A stretch of 37,955 bases of DNA from Lishizhenia tianjinensis (GTDB lineage: Bacteria > Bacteroidota > Bacteroidia > Flavobacteriales_D > Crocinitomicaceae), in the NCBI GenBank assembly GCA_945860455.1, contig CAMAQX010000003.1:1-37955 (forward strand), in the 5' to 3' direction. The notes beneath the pieces were generated by a model that was given only the letters and a program-made list of their open reading frames with translations, made no database searches and was not told the DNA's origin. This document shows positions 29,657-37,955 of this stretch, piece after piece. Positions within the stretch are counted from its first letter, which is position 1, and every line of letters starts with the position of its first letter. The translations under genes and the position numbers were made by a program.

Positions 29657-31287
29657 TGTATTCTCCCTTTATTTTTAAAAATAATAACAAATGTACTTCC
29701 TTCTCCAAATGTGCTTTTCACTGTTACCTCCCATTTGTAGTGGTCGCAAATTGCTTTAACGTAGCTAAGCCCTAATCCAAATCCTTTTACGTTATGAATG
29801 TTACCAGTCGGCACCCTAAAAAGTTTATCGAAAAGTTTTGGTAAATACTCTTTTTTAATGCCTATTCCATCGTCTGTAACGCTTAAGTAAACATGTTTAT
29901 TGTCAGAACTCAAGTTAACGCTAATTTCTGGTCGATCTCTGCTGTATTTAATTGCGTTATCGATAAGGTTTGAAACAATGTTTGAAACGTGCATTTTGTC
30001 CGCCTCAAATTCAATTAACTCATCACATCCAGAAAAAGTGATTTTACCATTCAGGATCTTTAATCTAAACCGAGCGTTTTCTACCTGGTCTTCAATCAAT
30101 TGATCTAAGTTTATAGTGTCGTGTTTGTACTTTATTTCACCCTTTTCAATGACAGCACTTTGTAATATACTTTCCACGAGAATGCCTAAACGTTTGTTTT
30201 CTTGATTAATCATATTTACATAAGGCGCAACGGCAGCATTCATTTCTTCATCTAACATATCCGGATCTCCCATAGCCTCACAAGCCAAAGAAATGGTTGA
30301 AATGGGGGTTTTAAATTCATGTGTCATGTTGGAAATAAAATCACTTTTCATTTCTGACAATCGTTTTTGTGCTAAAATGGTCTTAAACATAATGACCAAG
30401 GATATGATAATAAAAACAACTAGAATTAAGGTTACGATGAGTGAGTTTTGCATTTCCTGAATCAAAAAGCTCTTTTTTGATGGAAAGGATAAGTATAAAT
30501 AAATGTCCTCATCAATTATATTACTTGGAAATAAAATGGTTTTTCCACAGTCATTAATAGTAATCGTGGTATCGTATGTCGAAGATTTATTGGGAAATCT
30601 AAATACCTTTTTTGAATTATCACCAACGGCAAAACGATACTTTTGGGGTAAATCATCGCCCGCTAATTCATTCCGAATCACGGAATCCAAAAAGGCAATA
30701 TCAATGCGTTTACTCTGGTCCGCATATATGTTTTCTCGAAATGCTTGTACCATCATGTCGTTTACAAAGCGCGCCTTTTTAAATACTTGTTGCAATACTT
30801 GCTCGTCCAATTGAATGGCAATTTTCATGGAATCATTAGTGGGCAAAGGATTGTTGTTTTTATCAAACAACTCTTTTAATTCCCTAACATCTCGAGCATA
30901 TACTTTTTGTTCCGTTATTAGTCCGGATAAAGAATCAACTGCTTTTCCTTTGATTATTAAGTAACTGAGTTTTTTACCCCCTTCGTAAATAATGGTGTCT
31001 GCTATGGAAACAGTTTCATTTTTGGGAATTAAGTTTTTAAACTCCTGTTTTAAAACATCTTTGTATTGAGAACTGAAGTCATTGTTTGCGAGACGCATAT
31101 AACGTCTAATATCTTCTGCTTTTTCATGTCTTATAGCTATGCGTTCTAAAGTTGTTTTGAGGTTGTTATTGAATTGTATCAGCTTCCGTTCATATAACTG
31201 AACAACCTGAAAAGCTTGGATAATAAACAATGATAATACAGAAACTGCTAGTAAAATAACAACGATGTTTACACGTATTTGCTTCAT
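29653..31287 (-). CDS. Membrane sensor histidine kinase (RprX-like)
   Basis: Two TM segments, H-box SDFISNMTHEFKTPISTISLACEA, N-box NLIDNAIKYS, VTDDGIGIKKEYLPKLFDKLFRVPTG, GFGLGLSYVKAI. 4-nt overlap with the response-regulator gene. Confidence 0.94.
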   Translation of the reverse strand: MKQIRVNIVVILLAVSVLSLFIIQAFQVVQLYERKLIQFNNNLKTTLERIAIRHEKAEDIRRYMRLANNDFSSQYKDVLKQEFKNLIPKNETVSIADTIIYEGGKKLSYLIIKGKAVDSLSGLITEQKVYARDVRELKELFDKNNNPLPTNDSMKIAIQLDEQVLQQVFKKARFVNDMMVQAFRENIYADQSKRIDIAFLDSVIRNELAGDDLPQKYRFAVGDNSKKVFRFPNKSSTYDTTITINDCGKTILFPSNIIDEDIYLYLSFPSKKSFLIQEMQNSLIVTLILVVFIIISLVIMFKTILAQKRLSEMKSDFISNMTHEFKTPISTISLACEAMGDPDMLDEEMNAAVAPYVNMINQENKRLGILVESILQSAVIEKGEIKYKHDTINLDQLIEDQVENARFRLKILNGKITFSGCDELIEFEADKMHVSNIVSNLIDNAIKYSRDRPEISVNLSSDNKHVYLSVTDDGIGIKKEYLPKLFDKLFRVPTGNIHNVKGFGLGLSYVKAICDHYKWEVTVKSTFGEGSTFVIIFKNKGRIQ

Positions 31288-31320
31288 TGGGCTAGTAGAG
31301 CTATGAGATAATTAATCAAA

Positions 31321-31328
31321 CAAAAATA
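31321..31328 (-). promoter_or_regulatory. Candidate -7 box (TATTTTTG) for histidine kinase operon
   Basis: Exact TAnnTTTG match on the minus strand, 33 nt upstream of the kinase ATG. Confidence 0.4.
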
Positions 31329-31341
31329 CAATTTTTTTAAG

Positions 31342-31355
31342 TTATGCGCGCATAA
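31342..31355. promoter_or_regulatory. Perfect 14-bp palindrome TTATGCGCGCATAA, candidate MarR operator
   Basis: Self-reverse-complementary, located between the two divergent -7 boxes and upstream of a marR gene. Confidence 0.6.
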
Positions 31356-31362
31356 TAATTTA

Positions 31363-31370
31363 TATCTTTG
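31363..31370 (+). promoter_or_regulatory. Candidate -7 box (TATCTTTG) for marR-fad operon
   Basis: Exact TAnnTTTG match ending only 5 nt before the marR ATG (31376). Confidence 0.5.
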
Positions 31371-31375
31371 TTTAG

Positions 31376-31822
31376 ATGAAGGATAAAAATAAAGATTTAA
31401 TTGATGGTAGAATTCGTCATGCTTGGCACAGGATTTACAGGTTGTATAACCAGCGCGCAAATTCTCATGGGTTAACAATTTCTACGGGATTTATTTTGAT
31501 GCATATCGACAGGGAAGGATCACCAAGCACAACCTTGGGTCCACGTATGGGGATGGAACCAACTTCTCTTTCGCGCACGATAAGGTCAATGGAAGACCAA
31601 GGTTGGATAAAACGAGTAATTTCAGAAATAGATAAACGGAAAGTCCTAATTTTCTTGACTCCAGAAGGCTTATTAAAACGAAATTTAGTGCGTGATTTTT
31701 TACGAGAGTTTAATGAAAGATTGAATGAAAACATACCAAAAAAGGATTTGGAGGGTTTTTTTAATACCATGAATATTCTTGATCAGGTGATTGATGGGGT
31801 AGTTAATTTAGATGGAAAATAA
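31376..31822 (+). CDS. MarR-family transcriptional regulator
   Basis: Winged-helix pattern FILMHIDREGSPSTTLGPRMGMEPTSLSRTIRSMEDQGWIKRVISEIDKRKVLIFLTPEG. Confidence 0.92.
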   Translation: MKDKNKDLIDGRIRHAWHRIYRLYNQRANSHGLTISTGFILMHIDREGSPSTTLGPRMGMEPTSLSRTIRSMEDQGWIKRVISEIDKRKVLIFLTPEGLLKRNLVRDFLREFNERLNENIPKKDLEGFFNTMNILDQVIDGVVNLDGK

Positions 31823-34229
31823 TATGAATAGATTTATTAGAAAAGTTGCCGTACTGGGTTCCGGAATAATGGGGTCGCGCATTGCCTGTCATTTTGCCAA
31901 TATCGGGTGTGAGGTTTTGTTATTGGACATAGTCCCGACAGAATTAAATACAGCTGAAAAAACTAAAGGGGTTACGCTAGAATCGAATGTGGTAAGAAAC
32001 AGAATTGTCAATTCCGCTTTAGATTCTGCAGTAAAATCTAATCCTTCACCAATCTATAAAAAAGAATTTATCGAAAGGATCGAAACAGGAAATCTGGAGG
32101 ATGATTTACCCAAAATTGCTACATGTGATTGGATAATAGAAGTGGTTGTTGAACGATTGGATATAAAAAAACAACTTTTCGAAAAGGTTGAAGCGTTCCG
32201 AAAACTAGGGACAATTATATCAACCAATACATCAGGAATCCCCATTCATTTGATGTTGGAAGGTAGATCTGCGGATTTTAAAGCGCACTTTTGTGGAACT
32301 CATTTTTTCAATCCCCCGCGTTATCTTCAATTACTTGAGATCATTCCTTCACCAGAGACTAGCTCTGAAATTGTTAAATTTTTGCTTGATTTTGGCACTC
32401 GTTTTTTAGGAAAAAAGACGGTTTTGTGTAAAGACACGCCAGCTTTTATTGCCAATCGTGTTGGAGTTTATTCCATCATGGCTTTGTTTCACACGGTGGA
32501 AGAAATGGGATTGACGGTGGAAGAAGTGGATAAATTATCCGGAACAATTTTAGGTAGGCCCAAATCAGCTACGTTTAGAACGTGTGATGTGGTTGGTTTG
32601 GACACGCTGGTACACGTCGCAAATGGAATAAAAGCCAATTGCCTACAAGATGAGGAAAATGAATTATTTCAATTACCTGGTTATATTTCCAAAATGATGT
32701 CAAATAACTGGTTGGGATCAAAGACTGACCAAGGGTTTTATAAAAAAGTAAAAACATCAGAAGGTCAAAGTGAAATTCATGTGTTGGATTTAAAAACCCT
32801 GGAATACAACTCGGCTCAAAAAGTGAAATTCCCAACGCTTGAACTGGCTCGATCCATTGACAATTTGCAGCAACGAACGCAACTATTATTTTCAGGAAAA
32901 GATAAAGCAGGTGAATTTTACCGTAAATTATTCGCTGGTTTATTTGCTTATGTTACTCACCGCATTCCCGAAATTACAGATGATATTTATCGAATAGACC
33001 ACGCCCTTAAGGCTGGATTTGGCTGGGAATTAGGCCCTTTTGAAACGTGGGACGTTATCGGCTTTGACCGCGGAATTGAATTAATTCAGGCCAATGAAAA
33101 ATTTCCGGCAGAGTGGGTAATGGAAATGAAGTCGTTAGGTAAAACTCAATTTTATAAAACGATTAATGATCAACACTGTTTTTACTCAATCTCCGAAAAG
33201 GAATATGTCGTAATTCCGGGAACAGAGAATATTGTTTCCTTAGAAAATTTACGTGGTGAAAAGAAGGTGTGGAGCAATGCAGATACAACGATTATCGATT
33301 TAAGTGATGGTATTTTAAATTTGGAGTTTCATACTAAAATGAACACAATTGGTGGGGGAGTTATTCAAGGGATTAACAAAGCCATTGATTTGGCCGAAAA
33401 AGAATATCGAGGCCTAGTTATTTCTAATAATGGCCAGCATTTTTCTGCAGGAGCCAACGTGGGAATGATTTTTATGATGGCCATTGAGCAAGAATATGAC
33501 GAATTGAATTTTGCCGTTAAAGCCTTTCAAGACACCATGATGCGCGTTCGATATTCTAATATTCCAGTAGTAGTAGCGCCTCACAATATGGCTTTGGGGG
33601 GCGGATGTGAATTGTCTATGCATGCTGATAAAGTTGTGGCGCATGCTGAATTGTATATGGGTTTGGTGGAGTTTGGTGTGGGATTAATTCCTGGTGGGGG
33701 CGGCTCAAAGGAATTTGCCAAGCGGTTGTCAGATGAACTTAAGGAGGGAGATATAAAAATCAATCGATTGAGGGAGCGTTTTCTAACTATTGGCCAAGCA
33801 AAGGTTTCAACCTCAGCTCATGAAGCGTTTGATTTAGGGTATTTACGCCAAGGGATTGATGAGGTTATAATGAATAGAGAGTTACAGTTGACTCGCGCAA
33901 AAGAAGCGTGTCTGGAATTCGTTTTAGCGGGTTATGTGCCTAAAAAACGATCGAGAAACATTACGGTGGTTGGTCAGGAAGGCTTGGGGATTGTATACGT
34001 TGGAGCAAACACCATGTTAAGTGGAAATTATATTTCTGAGCACGATGCCTTTATATCGGAAAAATTGGGTTATGTTTTGTGTGGGGGTGATTTATCTGAG
34101 AACACAAAGGTTTCTGAGCAATACTTATTAGATTTGGAGCGCAAAGCATTTGTGGAATTGTGCAGGCAACGCAAAACGCTCGAACGTTTGCAAAGTCTTG
34201 TTAAAAACGGTAAAATTTTAAGAAATTAG
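31812..34229 (+). CDS. 3-hydroxyacyl-CoA dehydrogenase / enoyl-CoA hydratase (FadN-type domain order)
   Basis: N-terminal Rossmann VAVLGSGIMGSRIACHFANIGCEVLLLD, GTHFFNPPRYLQLLEIIP; C-terminal crotonase region GLVISNNGQHFSAGANVGMIF, ALGGGCELSMHADKVVAH. Second ATG at 31824 may be the true start. Confidence 0.93.
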   Translation: MENNMNRFIRKVAVLGSGIMGSRIACHFANIGCEVLLLDIVPTELNTAEKTKGVTLESNVVRNRIVNSALDSAVKSNPSPIYKKEFIERIETGNLEDDLPKIATCDWIIEVVVERLDIKKQLFEKVEAFRKLGTIISTNTSGIPIHLMLEGRSADFKAHFCGTHFFNPPRYLQLLEIIPSPETSSEIVKFLLDFGTRFLGKKTVLCKDTPAFIANRVGVYSIMALFHTVEEMGLTVEEVDKLSGTILGRPKSATFRTCDVVGLDTLVHVANGIKANCLQDEENELFQLPGYISKMMSNNWLGSKTDQGFYKKVKTSEGQSEIHVLDLKTLEYNSAQKVKFPTLELARSIDNLQQRTQLLFSGKDKAGEFYRKLFAGLFAYVTHRIPEITDDIYRIDHALKAGFGWELGPFETWDVIGFDRGIELIQANEKFPAEWVMEMKSLGKTQFYKTINDQHCFYSISEKEYVVIPGTENIVSLENLRGEKKVWSNADTTIIDLSDGILNLEFHTKMNTIGGGVIQGINKAIDLAEKEYRGLVISNNGQHFSAGANVGMIFMMAIEQEYDELNFAVKAFQDTMMRVRYSNIPVVVAPHNMALGGGCELSMHADKVVAHAELYMGLVEFGVGLIPGGGGSKEFAKRLSDELKEGDIKINRLRERFLTIGQAKVSTSAHEAFDLGYLRQGIDEVIMNRELQLTRAKEACLEFVLAGYVPKKRSRNITVVGQEGLGIVYVGANTMLSGNYISEHDAFISEKLGYVLCGGDLSENTKVSEQYLLDLERKAFVELCRQRKTLERLQSLVKNGKILRN

Positions 34230-34231
34230 TT

Positions 34232-34861
34232 ATGGTTGAATTATTTAAACACATTATTGAATTAGATTTTGATTGGTTGTTTCAACAGTATGGAACAACT
34301 ATTTATTTGATTTTATTTTTAGTTATTTTCATTGAAACGGGTTTTGTTGTTATGCCTTTTTTACCAGGAGATTCCTTGCTTTTTACTGCCGGATTGTTTG
34401 CTAAAACCGGACATTTGGATTTTTCAACTTTGCTCATGCTTCTCTATTTTGCAGCCGTTTTAGGCGATAATTGTAATTATTGGGTGGGCCGAAAAATTGG
34501 ATTGGGTGTTCTGTCATGGAAGATTAAGAATAGAAAATTAGTAAAACAAGAGTACCTGGATCAAACAGAATTATTTTTTAAGAAAAATGGCGTAAAAGCG
34601 ATCATTATGGCTCGTTTTGTCCCTTTTGTTCGAACCTTTGCTCCATTTGCTGCGGGAGTAGGAAAAATGAAGTATAGAATCTTTTTCATGTATGATTTAA
34701 TAGGTGGGTTTTTATGGGTATTTGGACTGTGTTCAGCCGGTTATTTATTGGGCGAGGTTGAATGGATTCGTAAACACATAGATTTAGTTTGTTTGGGGAT
34801 TATAGGCCTTTCCGTGCTTCCAATAATGTTTGAATTCCTCAAAGCAAAATTAAAAAAATGA
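34232..34861 (+). CDS. DedA-family membrane protein
   Basis: FIETGFVVMPFLPGDSLLFTAGLFA, GDNCNYWVGRKIG, FFKKNGVKAIIMARFVPFVRTFAPFAAGVGKM. Confidence 0.94.
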   Translation: MVELFKHIIELDFDWLFQQYGTTIYLILFLVIFIETGFVVMPFLPGDSLLFTAGLFAKTGHLDFSTLLMLLYFAAVLGDNCNYWVGRKIGLGVLSWKIKNRKLVKQEYLDQTELFFKKNGVKAIIMARFVPFVRTFAPFAAGVGKMKYRIFFMYDLIGGFLWVFGLCSAGYLLGEVEWIRKHIDLVCLGIIGLSVLPIMFEFLKAKLKK

Positions 34862-36039
34862 GTATGAATAAGGCATATATTATTGCTGGCTATCGGTCAG
34901 CAGTTGGAAAAGCGGGAAAAGGCGGGTTTCGCTTTTTTAGACCGGATGATTTAGCCGCACGTGTTATCGAACATTTAATTCAATCAGTTCCTGCATTGGA
35001 GGCCCATCAAATTGATGATGTCATTGTTGGAAATGCAACTCCTGAGGCTGAGCAAGGCCTAAATTTGGGAAGAATGGTTTCTCTTATTGGTCTAAAAACA
35101 GATAAAGTACCAGGAATGACGGTGAATCGTTATTGTTCTTCTGGATTGGAAACAATTGCTCTTGCACAAGCAAAAATTGAGGCCGGAATGGCAGATTGTA
35201 TTATTGCGGGCGGAGTTGAATCTATGTCGGTTATGGCAATGGGTGGTTGGAGAATCGTACCAAATCCAAAAGTGGGTAAAGAAAATCCATCCTATTATTG
35301 GGGAATGGGATTAACGGCGGAAGCAGTTGCAAAGCAATACAACGTTTCACGAGAAGATCAAGATGTTTTCTCCCTTCATTCACACGAGAAAGCATTAAAA
35401 GCAATTGAAGAAGGCCGATTTGTCAATGATATTGTACCCATTGAAGTGGAACATATTTTTTTGGATGAAAATGAAAAAAGACAAAGTAAAACACACATTA
35501 TTGATACTGATGAAGGCCCTAGACCAAGTTCGCTGGAAGGATTAATTCATTTAAAACCGGTATTTGCTGTTGACGGTTCTGTAACTGCCGGCAATTCTTC
35601 TCAAACCTCTGATGGAGCAGCTTTTGTGTTGGTGATGTCTGAGAAATTAATGAAACAACTCAATATTGAGCCAATTGCTCGATTGAAATCTTATGCTGTC
35701 GTGGGAGTTGAACCCCGTATTATGGGAATTGGTCCAGTTGAAGCAATTCCAAAAGCATTGAAACAAGCAGGCTTATCCTTGAATGATATAAATTTAATAG
35801 AAATCAATGAAGCATTTGCCTCTCAATCTTTGGCAGTTATTAGAGAAACAAAATTAAATTCTGAAATTGTGAATGTCAATGGCGGAGCAATTGCGTTGGG
35901 ACACCCATTGGGTTGTACGGGCGCTAAACTTACTGTTCAACTAATCAATGAATTAAAGAAAAGAAACCAAAAATACGGTATTGTTAGCATGTGCATCGGA
36001 ACAGGGCAAGGTGCAGCCGGAGTAATAGAAATGATGTAA
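34858..36039 (+). CDS. Acetyl-CoA C-acyltransferase (thiolase)
   Basis: [83 protein letters not shown]. Confidence 0.95.
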   Translation: MSMNKAYIIAGYRSAVGKAGKGGFRFFRPDDLAARVIEHLIQSVPALEAHQIDDVIVGNATPEAEQGLNLGRMVSLIGLKTDKVPGMTVNRYCSSGLETIALAQAKIEAGMADCIIAGGVESMSVMAMGGWRIVPNPKVGKENPSYYWGMGLTAEAVAKQYNVSREDQDVFSLHSHEKALKAIEEGRFVNDIVPIEVEHIFLDENEKRQSKTHIIDTDEGPRPSSLEGLIHLKPVFAVDGSVTAGNSSQTSDGAAFVLVMSEKLMKQLNIEPIARLKSYAVVGVEPRIMGIGPVEAIPKALKQAGLSLNDINLIEINEAFASQSLAVIRETKLNSEIVNVNGGAIALGHPLGCTGAKLTVQLINELKKRNQKYGIVSMCIGTGQGAAGVIEMM

Positions 36040-36096
36040 TATTGTAAATACTTGAAGTTAATTTAATAGATAATTTTTATTTTTCGTTTTTTAACA

Positions 36097-36104
36097 TATC
36101 TTTG
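36097..36104 (+). promoter_or_regulatory. Candidate -7 box (TATCTTTG) for the PKD-repeat protein gene
   Basis: Exact TAnnTTTG match, 18 nt upstream of the ATG at 36123. Confidence 0.4.
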
Positions 36105-36122
36105 GTTGACTAAACTGATATT

Positions 36123-37955
36123 ATGACTAAAAAGCTACCTTTTTTCTGTGTTTTATTGGTGTTTTATTGTATTGGAAATTTTTATGCCCAAAATGGCTGC
36201 GATAATGCGGACTTTGAAAGTGGCACATTTCAAAATTGGATAGGACAAACAGGTAGCTGTTGTGCAATTAATACACCAACAAACGGAATAGTTGCTGGTC
36301 AACACACGATAATGACAGGTGCAGGGTTTGACCCAAATTCTTGTGGTCAAATACCAGTTGTTGCTCCTGGAAGCATATTTTCCGCTCGACTAGGAAATGA
36401 TTTGAGTGGGTTTGGTGCTGAAAGATTACGTTACAATTTTACTATTACACCGGCCAATACATTGATCATATATAAATATGCTGTTGTATTAGAGGACCCT
36501 ACTCATGGTCCCGCAGACCAACCTCGTTTTGAAGCAAAATTATTAAATCAAAATGGACAAGTAATACCTTGTACCAATTACTATGTCGCTGCAGGTCCGG
36601 GTTCCGGATTTCAAAACTGTGGAGGCGTTCAATATAAACCTTGGATTACGATCGGAGTTGATGTGTCTGCATATGTTGGACAAACAGTTACTTTGGATTT
36701 TGCTACTGGCGATTGTGGTCAAGGCGCTCATTTCGGTTATGCATACGTGGATGCAGGGTGTGCACCATTTTTAATTGATTCAAGGTATTGTGAAGTACAA
36801 AATGGTTTGAATGTTGCCATATTAACAGCGCCCCCGGGATTTCAAAGTTATTTATGGAGTAATGGTGGAACGAATAACACAACGGTAGTTGTTAATCCGC
36901 AACAAGGTGAGGTTATAACCTGTCAAATAACTTCTGTTAATGGATGTGTCGCGAATCTCCAAGCAACAATGACACCTTCTGATGTTACTACTTCCTATAT
37001 TCCAGAATCGGCGTGTGCTGGTGATACAATTAATTTAGTGAATACATCAGTTTACCAAAACGCCATTGAGGATAGTGTTTCATGGACATCTTCAGACGGT
37101 TATACTTCATCGACCACGGACTTTAGTCATGTTTTTACAACACCGGGAAGTTTTCAGGTGGAATTATTCGTGCAGTCTGATGCCGGTTGCAGAGACTCTG
37201 TAACTCAAAACATTACGGTTTATGAAAATCCTGTTTCTAGCATTCAATTGACTGATATTTGCCTTGGCAATCAGGCTCAAATTGCATCCACAGCAACTAT
37301 TTCTAATAATTCACCTTTAACAAGTACCTGGACAATTGAAGGAAACACTTTAACGGGTAGTCCGATAACCTATAATTTTTTAGGTGTAGATACGGTTACG
37401 GTTACGCTGGTTTCAGAATCTCAAAACAATTGCTCGGATACGGTTCAGCAACAAATTATTATATATGATAATCCAATTGCTGATTTTACATTTGTTGAGC
37501 AATGCGCTAATGTCCCAGTTGATTTCACCAATACTTCCACACTTAATGCTCCGCAAAATCTTTATTCTTGGGTTTATAATTTGAATGAGGTTTCAACATC
37601 TGCTGATTATACCAGTTTATTTAATACTCCTGGAAACAATGCGATGACGTTAATTGTGCAGGATGTTTATCCAACTGTTTCTTGTGACGACACGATTACA
37701 CAACCATTTTTCGTTCATGATTTACCAACTATTCAATATTCTGGGGATACAACTCAATGCGAAGATTTGAGTTTCGTTATTGATAATCAAACCACTGTAT
37801 CAACGAATGAAACTTTGACTTTTGATTGGACAATGGCCGGATCAACAATTGCGATTACTGAAGACTTGAATTATACGATTAATGATGCCGGTGTGTATCC
37901 AATTACATTAACGGCTACTTCTGCTTTTGGGTGTGAATCCGATTCCACGTTTGAT
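36123..37955 (+). CDS. Large secreted PKD-repeat surface protein, 3'-truncated by the window edge
   Basis: My own translation from the ATG at 36123 gives 611 codons without a stop: MTKKLPFFCVLLVFYCIGNFYAQNGCDNADFESGTFQNW... followed by PKD-like repeats (YTSSTTDFSHVFTTPGSFQVELFVQSDAGCRDSVTQNITVYENP). Not in the ORF track, apparently because there is no in-window stop. Confidence 0.85.
   Translation, partial: MTKKLPFFCVLLVFYCIGNFYAQNGCDNADFESGTFQNWIGQTGSCCAINTPTNGIVAGQHTIMTGAGFDPNSCGQIPVVAPGSIFSARLGNDLSGFGAERLRYNFTITPANTLIIYKYAVVLEDPTHGPADQPRFEAKLLNQNGQVIPCTNYYVAAGPGSGFQNCGGVQYKPWITIGVDVSAYVGQTVTLDFATGDCGQGAHFGYAYVDAGCAPFLIDSRYCEVQNGLNVAILTAPPGFQSYLWSNGGTNNTTVVVNPQQGEVITCQITSVNGCVANLQATMTPSDVTTSYIPESACAGDTINLVNTSVYQNAIEDSVSWTSSDGYTSSTTDFSHVFTTPGSFQVELFVQSDAGCRDSVTQNITVYENPVSSIQLTDICLGNQAQIASTATISNNSPLTSTWTIEGNTLTGSPITYNFLGVDTVTVTLVSESQNNCSDTVQQQIIIYDNPIADFTFVEQCANVPVDFTNTSTLNAPQNLYSWVYNLNEVSTSADYTSLFNTPGNNAMTLIVQDVYPTVSCDDTITQPFFVHDLPTIQYSGDTTQCEDLSFVIDNQTTVSTNETLTFDWTMAGSTIAITEDLNYTINDAGVYPITLTATSAFGCESDSTFD

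Noticed and set aside
31465-31770. Minus-strand ORF opposite marR (101 aa)
   Set aside because: Antisense shadow of a clear MarR wHTH gene.
35343-35358. CGTTTCACGAGAAGAT, a partial parS-like match in the thiolase gene
   Set aside because: Only 11/16, no palindrome, within coding sequence.
36153-36774. Small ORFs (36153-36350 minus, 36543-36731 minus, 36583-36774 plus) near the window end
   Set aside because: They overlap the continuous PKD-protein reading frame from 36123, which has a signal peptide and domain-like repeats.
1-37955. CRISPR arrays, tRNAs, rRNAs, insertion sequences, toxin-antitoxin or defence islands
   Set aside because: I looked for regular direct repeats, cloverleaf-like segments and transposase/integrase/nuclease motifs in intergenic spaces and ORFs and found none convincing. 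A tRNAscan-SE/Infernal/ISfinder run would be decisive.

Overview
This window looks like a low-GC Bacteroidota (Flavobacteriales-like) chromosome segment. That assignment rests on SprA (type IX secretion), DUF4175- and DUF6427-type proteins, TAnnTTTG promoter boxes and overall gene content. It is densely coding and mostly housekeeping.

Plus strand: DUF4175-like coiled-coil protein (5'-truncated), GHKL/RsbW-like ATPase, ybeY, mnmG.
Minus strand: HAD phosphatase, secreted propeller-like protein, CNNM/CBS hemolysin-family protein, purD, purQ, DUF6427 membrane protein.
Plus strand: DksA/TraR-like protein, lspA.
Minus strand: three tandem SSB/OB-fold paralogs.
Plus strand: maeB, ruvA, sprA, GNAT acetyltransferase.
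Minus strand: sensor kinase, response regulator, Wzx-like, Wzz-like, Wzy-like.
Plus strand: marR, fadN-like gene, dedA, fadA-like thiolase, and the start of a PKD-repeat surface protein that runs off the window and is missing from the ORF track.

The strongest non-coding signal is a pair of 16/16 matches to the ParB-binding parS consensus (TGTTNCACGTGAAACA) directly flanking mnmG. Also notable are the three-gene SSB array with no acidic C-terminal tips, a perfect 14-bp palindrome between divergent marR and histidine-kinase promoters, a DedA gene inside a beta-oxidation operon, and a Wzx/Wzz/Wzy set without glycosyltransferases. I saw no CRISPR array, tRNA, rRNA, insertion sequence, or clearly novel defence-type system.
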